A stretch of 64,000 nucleotides of DNA from Sistotremastrum niveocremeum HHB9708 (lineage: Eukaryota > Basidiomycota > Agaricomycetes > Sistotremastrales > Sistotremastraceae): contig KV419402.1 of NCBI GenBank assembly GCA_001630475.1, positions 761,691 through 825,690 on the forward strand, in the 5' to 3' direction. Position 1 is the stretch's first letter; every line of letters begins with the position of its first letter. Below are positions 45,803 to 57,428 of this stretch, piece after piece. The notes beneath the pieces are model-generated. The model was not told where the DNA came from and made no database searches. It was given only the letters and a program-made list of their open reading frames with translations. The translations under genes were made by a program, and so were the position numbers.

Positions 45803-46981
45803 ATGGCCCCCAAGCTCTTTGAACGCAACCGTACTTTCACCGCAAGTCAGGGTTTGTTTGAGCCACCAGGTCGTGCTCAACTGCAAGCTAGCACTATCTC
45901 TCAAGGACACAGACTTGCACAGGGCAACTTCGGTTTCCCGGGCCGAAACCGCTCAATAAATCAAGGCTCTCTCCACGCCAATGGCGTTTTGCCGCGTACG
46001 TGGCTCACAACGCTAGTATCTTGGTCCTTGAGATGACACAACACAACCTTCAGGTGTCTCTCAGAATACTAGCGTCAGCGCCAGTGGTAATGCGACCGGA
46101 ACTGGATTCGAATCTGTCACCTCGGCTGGTAAAATTTGGATCAGTGTTCATGTCTTTTTTGCATACTGATAATGATTCATACAAGTTGTGCATACTGGCT
46201 CAGATCCCCCGGACCAAGGAGCCCAGACTGACCACACCAACCACAATTTTCAAGTTTCCCACTGCGATACCAGCGCTGGGCGTGGATACCCTGAAGGTCC
46301 TCACAATTACTACGTAAGGAAAGAAGATAACGACAGTTGAAATGTACTGATGATGTTGAGCAGGCGAGTGGAACGGCTCCCGGAATAGCTCGGCCGAAGA
46401 AGGACCGGAGAAGGCAAACTCAGCATGAAAGAAACACCAAGAAAAAACGAGAAAAAGCTTATGACAGGGTTAGGAGTGCTCTCGAGGGCGTTGGCGCAAA
46501 GGTCCCTCCGTACCTGCCGGATACCTTGTCCTGTGTCGCGGACACGATCCTGTAAGTGTATGAAGCGGTTTGAAGAAGTTAGCTCTTAATCCTTGTGAGC
46601 AGATCATTTTCCGCGAAAATCCAGGAACTCGAAGCGAACAGCCAAGATTTCCAGGCGACAAATCAGGAACTCGAAGCGAAAATCCAGGATCTCCAGGCGA
46701 GAATGCGAAAGTCGGCAGCCCTCCTTGGTGACGCTATCGGGTATATGAGCACTCAAACGACCAGTGGAACTTTCCAGATCAATCACCTACTTGAAGCCTA
46801 TCGTTTAATAGTAACCTCTGACGACAAGGTTGACAGTTCGTCAAAGGCTGACAGCAACAATGATGATGGAATCGAGTGTGACGACGAAGATAGATGGTAA
46901 GTTCCCCACTGTTGTCCGTTGACGTGGCAGTGCATTAAAAACCGCTGATAATCCCTTATCAGGCCCGACGATAAATTTTGA
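45803..46981 (+). CDS. bHLH-leucine-zipper-like protein
   Basis: Exons 45803-45995, 46054-46128, 46186-46313, 46364-46551, 46603-46896 and 46963-46981 join to 298 residues. The N-terminal half is polar and Gly/Ser/Asn-rich. From about residue 137 a basic region (PKKDRRRQTQHERNTKKKRE) leads into a helix (KAYDRVRSALEG), a loop with prolines (AKVPPYLPD), a second helix (TLSCVADTILSFSAKIQELE) and a heptad-like zipper (ANSQDFQATNQELEAKIQDL). This order is that of bHLH-Zip DNA-binding proteins. When the helix starts are aligned, the Glu that contacts the E-box falls on Thr, so DNA specificity may differ or be lost. The acidic tail (ECDDEDRWPDDKF) may activate transcription. No close family member is recognised. 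Confidence 0.62.
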
Positions 46982-47741
46982 GAAACCTCGATTTTCTTCT
47001 TTCTTTTCTTTGGTATATGAATATGCGACCTAGTTCGAGATAAGCATGGTTCCGCGGCTTTTCTATGTTCCATGACGTTATGTATTTCCTGTATGCCATA
47101 ATGACGAGTATGTTTTATGCTTAGCCAGCCTTGACTCGGATTCATGAGCGTAGTACCTCTCAATACCCAACACGCACAGTGGTCTTGGCTTTCAAGTTGC
47201 ATCCCGAATTCAAGCTGAAGATGATGGCCTCTAGTGGTTACTCCGCCTCTCTCTCTCGTCGAGATCTCTTGGCCTGCCTATCAGGCACTTGGTGAGGCAC
47301 AGCCGCATGATCCTACCAAACTGCTCTTTGAAGTTCTGAAGGGAGTATTAGCCTATCGCTTCCTGATTGCCTGTAACCTACTAATAGGGGATGGTGAAAT
47401 TCTTCGTTCAAGTCGTTGTAGCCGAATTGCAGAGGCAATGTCCCGATTTAACGGCTTTACATGTAGACAGCGATATCTCACCGCTTGCTCACAGCAGCGC
47501 GCATGATTGACGGTCGCAGTACAATGATGCCAGCAACGTTACGTAAGACGGCGTAAGTTGCCGGTACCTGCTGGGCCATTGAAACTCCGCCAGTGCACGC
47601 CTTGACCAGCCCACGACACTCGCGTCGACGTTATCGCAGTATCGTTGATCTAGAGAGCAAAGAGCAGCAGAGGGAGAGTCCGAGAAGTTGTAAACAAGAG
47701 ATAGTAGACACATCGTGTAGTAGCACACTCGTCGTCGAGCC
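46982..47741. other. intergenic stretch upstream of TFIIS
   Basis: About 760 bases. An open frame at 47234-47506 has no recognisable motif. The end of this region presumably holds the TFIIS promoter. Confidence 0.5.
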
Positions 47742-49220
47742 ATGTCAGACATCGCAGGTGACCTAAAAGCCAAGATCAAGGATCTGCAAGCAGCGACTAG
47801 TGAACCCGTACGTCCTCCCTATCTTTCTTCTTTGTTGGTTAGCGTGTGAGTGTATGTGATAACTAACGAGTTCCGCGTCGGATCCCATTATTAGGAAATC
47901 ACGGATATTTTGAGAAATTTGAAGAAAAATGCTGTGGTGACTGAAAAATTGCTTAGGGTGAGCGTTGCACTTTTTCTTTGCTTCATCTTCCGAATTCCGA
48001 TTCCGCCTTCCTAATCTGAATTTATGATGCTGATTTTTTGTGGATTTTTTCTAGGATACGAAAGCGGGACTTGCGGTGGGCAAGTTGAGGCAGCATTCGA
48101 GCAAGGCTGTTGCGGATCTTGCGAAGGAGCTTGTCAAGAAGTGGAAGACGGAGGTGGAGAAGGAAAAGGCGTCGTCGGGTTCGGGCGCGTCTTCGCCTGC
48201 TAACGGTACGAAGTCGTCTTCCACAACGCCCAAAACCGAATGTGAGTCGCCTTCGTATCATTTTCTAAGCCAACTGATACTATTTTGATCAACAGCCCGA
48301 CCGACAATCTCTACGAACGGGTCCTCTATCGCGACCCCTGCCTCGGGTGGTGCGAAGACGCCGACGACACCTGGAGGACCTAAAAGTCCAGATACGAAGC
48401 CTCGCTCAGCCGCTGCTGATGGAGTGGTCTTCAACCACATCGGTGATCGCACCCGAGACAAATGTTGCGAGTTGGTCTACGATGCCTTGGCAAGTGACTC
48501 CGGTGCACGTACGTCTTCTCTTCACTGTGCAGGTACTCATTTTACTGATTGGTTCGGTCGGTTGGCAAGCCGTGGAGCAGATTTTGTCGAGAGCGCGAGC
48601 CATTGAGAGGAAGATTTTCGAGAGTCATAGTGGGAATGTGTCGGCGCCCTACAGGACGAAGATGAGGAGCCTTTATTCGAACTTGAAGGACAAGGGCAAT
48701 CCAGGGTTGAGGTGGAGTGTGGTTAGTGGAGATACGACTGTGGATAAGTTGTGCACCATGACTAGTGCGGTACGTTCCTTCCTTCCTTCTTTTTCGGCTA
48801 TGAATCTGATGGACGATGGCTGGAATGCAGGAAATGGCGTCCGAGGAACGAAAACGAGCGGATGAAAAGATCAAGCAGGACAATCTATTCAACTCCCTCG
48901 CAGCAGGCGAAGCGGAAGCAGAGACCGATGCCTTCCAATGTGGTCGATGTAAACAGGTACCGCCAACCCTTCTTTCGTGCCTCGATGGGTTCCTGATCAG
49001 GTGTTCAATCAGCGCAAGACGAGGTACAGACAGGCGCAGACGAGGTCGGCTGATGAACCGATGACTGTGAGTGTTCTTGTTGAGTTCATATATGCCGACT
49101 GACTCGTTTGTTTTTAGACTTTTGTAACGTTTGTACTTCCTTTTGAAATGATGTTGTGGATGATACTGATTTTGGTGTTTCAGATGTGTCAATTGTGGAA
49201 ACAGATGGAAATTCTCGTGA
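47742..49220 (+). CDS. DST1: transcription elongation factor TFIIS
   Basis: Nine exons (47742-47807, 47895-47957, 48055-48241, 48296-48508, 48570-48769, 48831-48956, 49013-49066, 49118-49128, 49184-49220) join to 318 residues. Domain I is the LW/TND helical bundle (TDILRNLKKNAVVTEKLLRD ... VADLAKELVKKWK), then a Ser/Pro/Thr linker. Domain II binds Pol II (RDKCCELVYDALASDSGAP, AIERKIFES, YRTKMRSLYSNLKDKGNPGL). Domain III is the zinc ribbon FQCGRCKQRKTRYRQAQTRS then [20 protein letters not shown], with four cysteines and the catalytic Asp-Glu pair (ADEP). TFIIS enters the Pol II pore and stimulates cleavage of backtracked RNA. Exon 8 is only 11 bases long. All key residues are present. Confidence 0.96.
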
Positions 49221-49562
49221 TTTCGATTTGATTCCGTCCGCGCTGATATCGATATTAATTGCCTGCTTGCCCTATGACGTGTTGTGGCCTCTTATCTTAT
49301 ATTACAGCCTGTGTGCTCCATAGTTCGTTTTTTCGCTGTGCTGTATTTCTTGAGAGCGGTTGAGAACTTGAATTGTATGAATAGATAGCCAAGAGGGGAA
49401 TAGACTGATGAGCTTCTCGAGTGAGACTAGGAATCGAGCGGGCTACGCCGGGAGAAAGATGACCTGACGGGTCCTCAGCCCAGCTTGCTCAGCTCAGCTT
49501 CAAAAGCGCACAATGGCCCATCGCAACGACTCATCACTCCTCCCACCCACTCTTTCATCCCA
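49221..49562. other. spacer between TFIIS and ZIP genes
   Basis: About 340 bases containing the TFIIS 3' region and the ZIP promoter. No other feature was seen. Confidence 0.5.
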
Positions 49563-51163
49563 ATGTCCCTAGCTGACCCAAATTGTCGCTCGGCGCTGCT
49601 CGTTCTCTCTGACGGTCATCCGGATATCCAGCGCAGGCTTGCAGCGCTCTTTGTCATTCTCTTTGTTTCTCTTCTTGGTACGTATTATGTCGGTCAAGCA
49701 GGAAAATTGGACTGATGAGTGGTGAATGTAGCATCGGCCCTACCGTCAATATCAACACGATACCCTCGTCTACGGATCCATCCTACGATATTCTTCATCT
49801 TAAAACATTTTGGTACCGGTGCGTCATCCCCTCGCGCCCACTGCTGGCCCACGACGCTGACGGCGAGCAGGTGTGATATTATCGACTGCTTTTGTACACT
49901 TGCTGCAGGATGCGTTCGAGAGTCTGAGCCACCCTTGTGTGGATCGAAGATGGCGGAAGAGGACAGGGGCGATTGTGTGAGTTGTCTTTCTTCTTTCGGA
50001 GTGGCAGCGTTGACATTGTATTGTCCTTGGACGCTGTAGTATGACTTCTTTATTATCCATCTTTCTCGTGGAATGTGCGTTCCCCTTAAATCTGTCTCCG
50101 TCGAGGCACTGATGCTGATTCCTCGGGTTGTGTTGGACAGATCTGTCAACGGTTTACGTTGATAGACTTACTAGTCCTAATCCTAGTTCCGATAATCAAC
50201 ACGAACACGGAGCGATCGAAGACCCAATTGAGCCTTATCGTGATGATCCAGATCCTGAAGATCCATCTCCCTCCGTTTCGCCCTCTCGATTACCTTCCCC
50301 CATCCTCGAGCCTCCTTCCGATGACGAAAATTCTGATACGCTGCACGAAATCAGCACCGGAACCGGACTCGTGCATATACATGCTCATTCGCATTCCAAT
50401 TCCATCGATTCGAATTCGAAAGCATATATACAGGGCCATCATCGACACGAGCGAAAACATGAACATCGACCTGGTGCGCGATCGAGCGAGTATGAGTCGA
50501 CGAGTGACAGACGACAAGTCGTTGGACTTTTGGTATTCCCTCTCACCTAACTTCAAATATTGATTACTGACGTTATCGCTGAAAGGTCCTCCAAGTTGGC
50601 ATAATGCTCCATTCCGTTATCATCGGCATAACCCTCGCCGTATCGAACGAATTCACCTCTCTAATCGTCGCCGTCATATTCCACCAATTATTCGAAGGGC
50701 TCTCGCTTGGAATTCGAATATCAATCCTTCCACGTACACGGCCTATTCTTCCGATTATCCTCTGCATATTATTCGCATTGTGTACGCCACTTGGTGTCCT
50801 CGTTGGATTATTCGCGTTCCCTTCTGGAGCGCGTGGAACACCCGATGAAGCTGAACAAGTGACTGCGAAAATTGTTCAGGGAATGATGGTACGTCTTGTC
50901 TTCATCCCGATTGTTTCATGACTGATGATGGCTGTTGTGGCAGACGAGTATATCAGCCGGTCTGCTAATATATGCTGCGACGGTGGAGATGCTCGCGGGT
51001 GATTTCGTGATGGATAAGGAGATGCGAAAGTCGGGGATGAAGAAGCAGGCTATGGCTTTGATCAGCCTTATATTGGGCGCCGTGGCGATGAGTGTTATTG
51101 GGTATGTTCTGTATCCTTCTACTTTATTCGAAGGACTGACTCGATGATTGTGGCAGGGTGTAA
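49563..51163 (+). CDS. ZIP-family metal (zinc) transporter
   Basis: Exons 49563-49677, 49732-49818, 49871-49976, 50040-50074, 50141-50532, 50586-50888, 50944-51101 and 51157-51163 join to 400 residues. Membrane segments include AALFVILFVSLLGASAL, FFILKHFGTGVILSTAFVHL, the metal-site helices MLHSVIIGITLAVSNEFTSL and AVIFHQLFEGLSLGIRIS, and SISAGLLIYAATVEMLAGDF. The H-S-x-x-I-G and H-Q-x-F-E-G motifs line the ZIP metal path. The loop between segments III and IV is long, acidic and histidine-rich (LVHIHAHSHS, GHHRHERKHEHRPG), a usual zinc-sensing loop. It resembles the plasma-membrane Zrt1/Zrt2 and SLC39A1-3 type. The predicted last exon codes only the final residues and stop, so the C-terminus is the least certain part. 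Confidence 0.92.
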
Positions 51164-51417
51164 TCTTTGCATTGGTTTAGTGGATTGTATGATGTAGACG
51201 TGGAGCATTTGGACTGTCACCATCGCATTTTTGTAGAATTATCATCAATTCAACGACCTATTCACGATCACACTGCTGGAGGGTTTGGGTATATAGCTGG
51301 TCTCAATATCCAGCGATATCATCAAAAGATTATAATGCTAATAAGCATAGAAAACGACTGAAAGATCTAATCCGCCTCCACCATACCATGATGCCGTCCA
51401 ACAAGATGGCCGCCCGT

Positions 51418-54400
51418 TCATAAACAGTATCCCAAAGCATCCGAAAAGCTCCTCACACTCTGTGCCTCTACCAAACTCAGCGCAAACAACAAACATTCTC
51501 TCTCCCTCTCTTTCCTCCCTTGCATCCCACAAGCTTTCGCAAGTAAATACCAAGTCTCCGGGACGTCCCATCCTCGCCCTCTCGTAATATCCGTAAGAAT
51601 ACCAGCAGCAAGATCAACAGCATCCTTCGCCTCAGGCGTATTCTCCGCCGAAGGCTGCCCATCAGCCGAAGCCGGAGGAGCCAAGTACATCCTCGTAATA
51701 TGCACAACAGCAGCAACATGATCCGGATCGATAAACAACGCTTTTCGGAAAGTCTCCACTGCTTTATTCGGTTCCCCAGATGCAGCGTAGTAGAGCCCCA
51801 ATTGGACCCATACGTCTGGATTTTCTTCGTCGAGCGATTCGGCTTCTTGGATTGCGTCTTTTACTTCGTCCAGTTTTCCTGCGCGACGGAATGTAGCGGC
51901 TGAGGAGAGCCAGAGGTCGCTCATTAGTCTGCGTTCGCGCGGGGTTCGGTCTTTGGATTTTGTGGCGCTTTTGGGGGGCGTGGAAGGGAGCGGAGGGACG
52001 GGTGCTGGTGGCGATTGATAGCCGTCTATGTGAGAGCGAGTCGTTGCCCAAGAGGTGATGCGGTTTCGGTGACGGGAGTGGATTGACGAGGCTTGATATG
52101 GGCGAGCCTGACTGAGTGCCATGTGGAAATCTATGCGTGATGTTAGTATGTGTATGTAAGAATACCCCGCGATGAGTACCAGGTGCAGAATCTGAGCGAT
52201 GTAACATAATAGGACCTCCATGTTTAGGATTCACCCGACTAATCTTGCGAGAAATCGTATGGATCCCAGACCGTCCCTTTTGTACTTGATGCTTCAAGAT
52301 CTGTTGAACCTTATTCTCCTTTTTGCCATCGCGATCGTGTTCTTTGGATGTGCGACCGTCACTGGAATGTCTGCCGAACAACGATTTGCGTTCGGGTTCG
52401 TTCGGCATTCCGACGTGTTGAGTGGTATCGACCGCCATTCGTTCGGTCTCTTCTCGGGGTGTCGCAGGGACGATCTGGATTGACGTGGTTGGGACAACAG
52501 TGCTCTGCGTCATGTCTAGTGATAGTCCAGAGCTCTCAGTGCCTATCCCATTTCCTTGAAGTCGGTCCACGGTATCGTTGGCCCCGTCAAGACTGCGCGT
52601 CTCGGGTTCGGAGCGAGTGACTTCGGTAGAAGGTTTCGACGCTAAAGCATTAATATCAGCAGAAAAATAAGATACGATACACATCACTGACATTCATGAG
52701 GTGTGTAAACGGCATCACCGAATCCCTTGCTTTGAGCGAACCAAGCGAACACGTCACGCCATCTGATATTCGCAGATTCGGGTCCATCAACTTTCTCGAA
52801 GAGCGCGAGTTGAGATTTGCGTAGCTGGAGGATGTGTTCGAATTTTTCGGGGGATGATGGAGGAGGATAATCGGGTAGAGGGAGCTGTAGCGTGACCGCT
52901 GGATCCAAGTGGGTGGCACCCTCAGTGAGTAGGGAATCCAATAGGCGCGATGTCCCGTTAACATAGGGCTCCGCCGATGTCGATGCGAAATCCTTGGAAA
53001 TGACGCCTTCTTCACCGGCTGTAGCTGGCAACTGGAACGACGCATCCGCCTGCTCCTCCTCGCTCAGGCTAATCGCGTACTCAAAAATCCCCTTCGAGCC
53101 CTTCCAATCCTCCGTAGCCGCTAATAGCAATCCGAGAAGATGCCAATGTCTGATTTCTTGAGGATCCAATTCCACGGCATGGCGAGCGTGGATGATAGCT
53201 TTGTTGAGATCCCGGGCAGTGCTCGGCCTTGAAAGGGCGAGCGCAATGTGGAACGCAGCAGAAGCTGTGTCATGTAATGATTTGGACCGCTCGAAAAAGG
53301 CTAACGCGGATTCTAAAAGATCGGGCCGTGTGGCAGGATCTTGCTCTGAACGGTCAACGCCAGTTAGAGCGACTCATATACATAGATAAGGAGATATGTA
53401 CCTTTCAGAGCGAGTGCTGTGTTCGCAATCCCCTCGGCTAAATCGACTGATGCACTGAGTTCAGTTTCATCTGCGCTCAGGGTTTCTCTTGCTTGGTGCA
53501 GCAAGGTAAGCGCCTCCTTCGCATCGTCAACGGAGCCATCGGGTATCCGACACAGCATACGAGCTCCTTGTACGAGCATGCCGACCCATTGCGAGTCCTC
53601 TTCTGGATTGGTCAGGTCACCGGATTGTCGCGCTCGCGATACCACTGTCACGTATACGCGTAAAGTCCGTCTTGCTAGATGAACGTCATGGGAGGCCGCC
53701 AATAATCGCGTTAGATGCCGGTATATTCGAGGAGAGTTGAAAGTGTATCGAGTGGCCCACCACAGTATCTGCGGCAGATGCATGTAAGATCAGACATGAG
53801 AATATACAACATCGATACTCACATCAATGACCCATCCAGCTTGTTCGCCAATCATGCCTCCCGAATCCCATGCTGCAACACAAAGATCTACGAATTCCTC
53901 GACAGGAACATTGCGATGCCCGGCGCGTGGGAACTTGGTTGTAGCTCCTAGGAGGACACGATAATCGTTCGACACACTCCGAATTTCAGAGAGATGCTGA
54001 GAGCCGTTGACACGACCGTGGTGGTTGATGAGTTTGATAAGTGAGCGCATGTGCAAGTTCAGGGTAAGTGAACGTTGTGTGGGTCGGAAATAAGAAGGCC
54101 AATGAGTGCTTTGGGTTCGATAAATTTTGAGCAGGTTGAGGACGTCGTCGATCGGCTTCGTTCGAGCAGCAACGATAATGGCACGGTGAAGGAGTCGTTC
54201 GACCCAGCGCCAAAACTCCCGGTAGCGAGTGAAGGCCTCGAGATTTGCCCGACCAGAATGAGTGTACGGGGATTGAGGAATGCGCACTGAAGTGATGAGG
54301 GGTATTGAGGCCTCGTATGCAGTGAGGGCTTTTTCAAAATTTGGCGGAGACTGCCTTTCATAGCTCATGCCTTCATGAAGGGTAAATCGGGCGAATTGCT

Positions 54401-55172
54401 GGAGAGAAAGTGAGTTCACCTTGTAAACAACGCCCTCGAATACGCTCAGTGATTTCCCAGACTACACCATCCTTTAGCTGAGGGTCCAAAGCTTCAAACG
54501 AAGGACTGATACTGCCTGCTGCACTGTAACCGCTTTGAATAGACAAAGACACAGCCAGGGTTGACGTTCGAGATTGCTGAGGCACAGTAAGGAGTGATGC
54601 AGCTTCAGAGGAAACTGCAAAGTCGACTCTTTCGAGATGAGATAGGCAAGGATCAGATCCGTGAAGAGCGTAAGCATAATATGCCAAAAGAAGATGAGTT
54701 CTCTGAGCTGAGATTAGTACTGTGTTCTTCGAGGTAGATTCACACTCACAGCATCAGTTTTCTCCTTGTTCCTTAACTGATCGTAAGCTTCCGCAGCTTC
54801 CTCTCTACGTTCTTCGCGTAAAGTACATTCGTCGCCAAGATGTAAGGGGCCTCGAGTGTGTTCGCCTACGCCGTCCTTGTCGTCGTCCGTGTTTCCAGCA
54901 TTTCGTAGCATTAACAAGGAAAGCATTTGTGTCTTCTCCGCCAAATCCACAGTATCTACCAGCAACAGGTCAATATTTCACTAAGCCACGTATATATGGG
55001 ATTGGATGGCACCTTGACTCTCCGGGTTGTGTTTCCTGAATTTCCTAAATAATTCCTTCCACGACAGAGCAGTTCCATTTGGTGCTTTAGCGGGAGTTTC
55101 AGAGGCCCATTGACCAGCAGTCAGAGCCGCCTGCAGATGCAGGGAATAATAAGAAGCCTTTGAGTTCACCAT
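51418..55172 (-). CDS. YPP1: Ypp1/TTC7 TPR protein, PI4-kinase complex scaffold
   Basis: This large minus-strand gene of many exons starts at ATG 55172 (MVNSKASYYSLHLQAALTAG). It is built of helical TPR-like pairs: FEKALTAYEASIPLITS, RTLRVYVTVVSRARQSG, IIHARHAVELDPQEIRHWHL then LGLLLAATEDWKGSKGIFEY, and near the C-terminus DVWVQLGLYYAASGEPNKAV and FRKALFIDPDHVAAVVHITR. A long basic, Ser-rich insert (52140-52660) separates the two TPR blocks. This order, with the final TPRs followed by ALSLVEAQSVRSFSDALGY, matches Ypp1/TTC7, which links the PI4-kinase Stt4 to Efr3 at the plasma membrane. Individual exon ends were not all resolved. The stop codon is at 51418-51420. Confidence 0.85.
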
Positions 55173-55507
55173 GCTACCTGCTAGGGTGCTCCATCACTGC
55201 GGCGTCACTCAGTGCAAGGTTTCCGAATTCCGCAATGATGAGCACGTTCTCCCAAACGCGGTGCCACCATTTTTCTGGACAAGTCTTTGAGCTGGCAATG
55301 GCAGTATATCGTAGCAACAAGATTCAACTGTTGCGGGACCTGACAACAACCCCGAGATCCCCTTCTTGTTCCGTGAAATACAAGGCAATCGTGGTGCATT
55401 GTGGGCTCAAATAAGCGAATTCGATCGCCTTGTTCTTTACGAATATAAAAGTGAAGCCTATGCCACCGTCTCGAGTCTTCAAACCCCCAACTACACACAT
55501 AGGACCC
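55173..55507. promoter_or_regulatory. bidirectional promoter (Ypp1 / coiled-coil gene)
   Basis: 335 bases between divergent start codons hold the promoters of both genes. GAATATAAAAGTG near 55440 is a TATA-like element about 60 bases before ATG 55508. Confidence 0.5.
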
Positions 55508-56219
55508 ATGTCCGTGATCTCTCTCGAGACTGCTTTTAATCGCCTTTCATCGCTCTCTCATGCAGAGCTACTACGTCTCGCCACCGTCCAGCATTCTCTT
55601 CTATCTGCCACTTACGCTGGACGTCCGTCGAGCGCACAAAATCAGAAGTTCAATTATGCTTCTGATCCCACATCACTGCCCGAGGACATCTGGACCTCCT
55701 TAGGCTCTGTGCAGCCTACAAAAGCATCTGCCAAGGGAAAGGAACCCGAGACTCTGAAATATATCGCTATCAGCGAGCTCGAGGAGATAGTAGCCATGAA
55801 GCGAGAGAGGATCGCTATTCTGCAGCAGATCATTCGGGAAATCACAGAACGGACGAAACAAGAGTAAGCCACAACCCACTAATAACATACCCTCCAAACT
55901 CATCCGATCCGCATTGTCCAGTGACACCTCGACCCCAGACGAGGATGACCCCGAATTGGAACTTCTACATCGCTACAATATTGCCACTGAGGACTTCGAT
56001 GTCCCCATTCCTCGTAAACCAATCACATATCCACTCGCCTTGCCATTGCTCCCAGATAAGCGTCGCAGAAGACGCGCATTTTACCATGGATGGCTTGAAG
56101 AGAAGGGCCTGCGTAATCCCTATGCTGGGGAGAAGAAACGTCCCCTACGGGGCCTCTCAGGAGCAGAACGTGTTGTCGATGACGCGCTCCAAGCGAGAAA
56201 GCGTAGACGTCTCGGATAA
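55508..56219 (+). CDS. small coiled-coil protein, unknown function
   Basis: Exons 55508-55863 and 55922-56219 join to 217 residues. The N-terminal part is helical (LETAFNRLSSLSHAELLRLA); a central coiled coil follows (ISELEEIVAMKRERIAILQQ then IIREITER). The C-terminal half has an acidic patch (DTSTPDEDDPELELL), then PRKPITYPLALPLLPDKRR and a basic end (DDALQARKRRRLG) that could be a nuclear localisation signal. No known domain is recognised. Shape and size would suit a subunit of a nuclear or kinetochore complex, but that is a guess. The splice junction restores one continuous frame, which supports the model. Confidence 0.7.
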
Positions 56220-57428
56220 TCTCCGAGGCTGCGATGGTGGTGATACCTCTCTCGTCCTGCATACGCATCCAATTCTATCTCAGCTTTCTTGTATATGCAC
56301 TGTTCTCGCATGCATTGTCTTTATACGCTCAGCTTTCCTCGTCTATGCTCTCTGCGCTCTGTATGAATTCCCTTCCGCAATCAATGTTACTGCTACTACT
56401 CATGTGCGAGCGCGTTTGTCCCTGTGCGATCTTCATGGCTCGTCGGTGTTCTCGGGCATCTGCCTTTCCCGTTTGGTATCTTACATAATAGCAGACGTGC
56501 AGCAAAGACAGCGAAGAAACTCGATGAGCCATTGCTTATATCAGGTCCTAACTGACTCGGAGCTCAGAGCCTCTGTGGTGAAATGATTTTCTAGATGGAT
56601 GGATGCATGATCGACCGACTGTTACTTATTCGCCCCGCAGTGAAGGAATTAAACATTTCACGGGTGAGAGTCTAGTCATCATCCATTGCAACTCACACAG
56701 ATATAGATATCGATAGCCCATCTCAGTTGATGAACTTGACGAACGACGAAGATTTTCGTCCCTTCGCTCTTCGGAATTTGAGTATGATGCCGAAGTGTTG
56801 TCGCAATCGACGAACGTTGAGGGGTCAAGGATCTAGGACATGCGCAGTCAGATGATCGCTCTTCATGCAATAATGTCGGCAAAGAAGGCCAATCAAAGTT
56901 CTCGATTGCATTCTATGTCGTGTTGGGAGCCAATCAAAAAGCATTCAGAGATGCCGCTCGGGGATCTATCTATTCGCCGGTGGCCAAATTTTCTCTTTTA
57001 CCTCACAGATGGTGAGAGATCCGTTTCGGAGGCCTCGTTATCAGCATCCATCGCTCATAGAAGCCTAGGGCCTGTCATCTGCCCTTGCTTTCCAATGGAC
57101 GCATCTACTTGAACGCCGTCAGGACTTCATTTAGAAGGTTGAGATCTGAATTGCAAAGTGCCTGCAGGTCCATATCAAAGACTGAACAAAGAGAAGGGTG
57201 CTCACGGGTATCACCCATCTATCTCACCAAAGCCCGGCTTTCGTCAATCTCCGTTTATTCTGATGATCTGCAATTAAGAAATCAGGACTCGGGATCTGCT
57301 TCTTACTTGCTTGAAAACAACCCCAGCGTCCTGATTTGTGATTGGGTGACGAAAACTGTATAAATGACAGGGGAAGTACAGCGAAATCGAACAGCGACAC
57401 TTCCTGTCCTGCTCTCAGTTTCAGCACA
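56220..57428. other. intergenic stretch upstream of lectin B
   Basis: About 1.2 kb without a supportable gene. Its end contains the TATA-like motif listed next. Confidence 0.5.
57359..57365 (+). promoter_or_regulatory. TATA-like box of the lectin B gene
   Basis: TATAAAT lies 64 bases before ATG 57429, the usual distance for a strongly expressed fungal gene. Confidence 0.5.
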
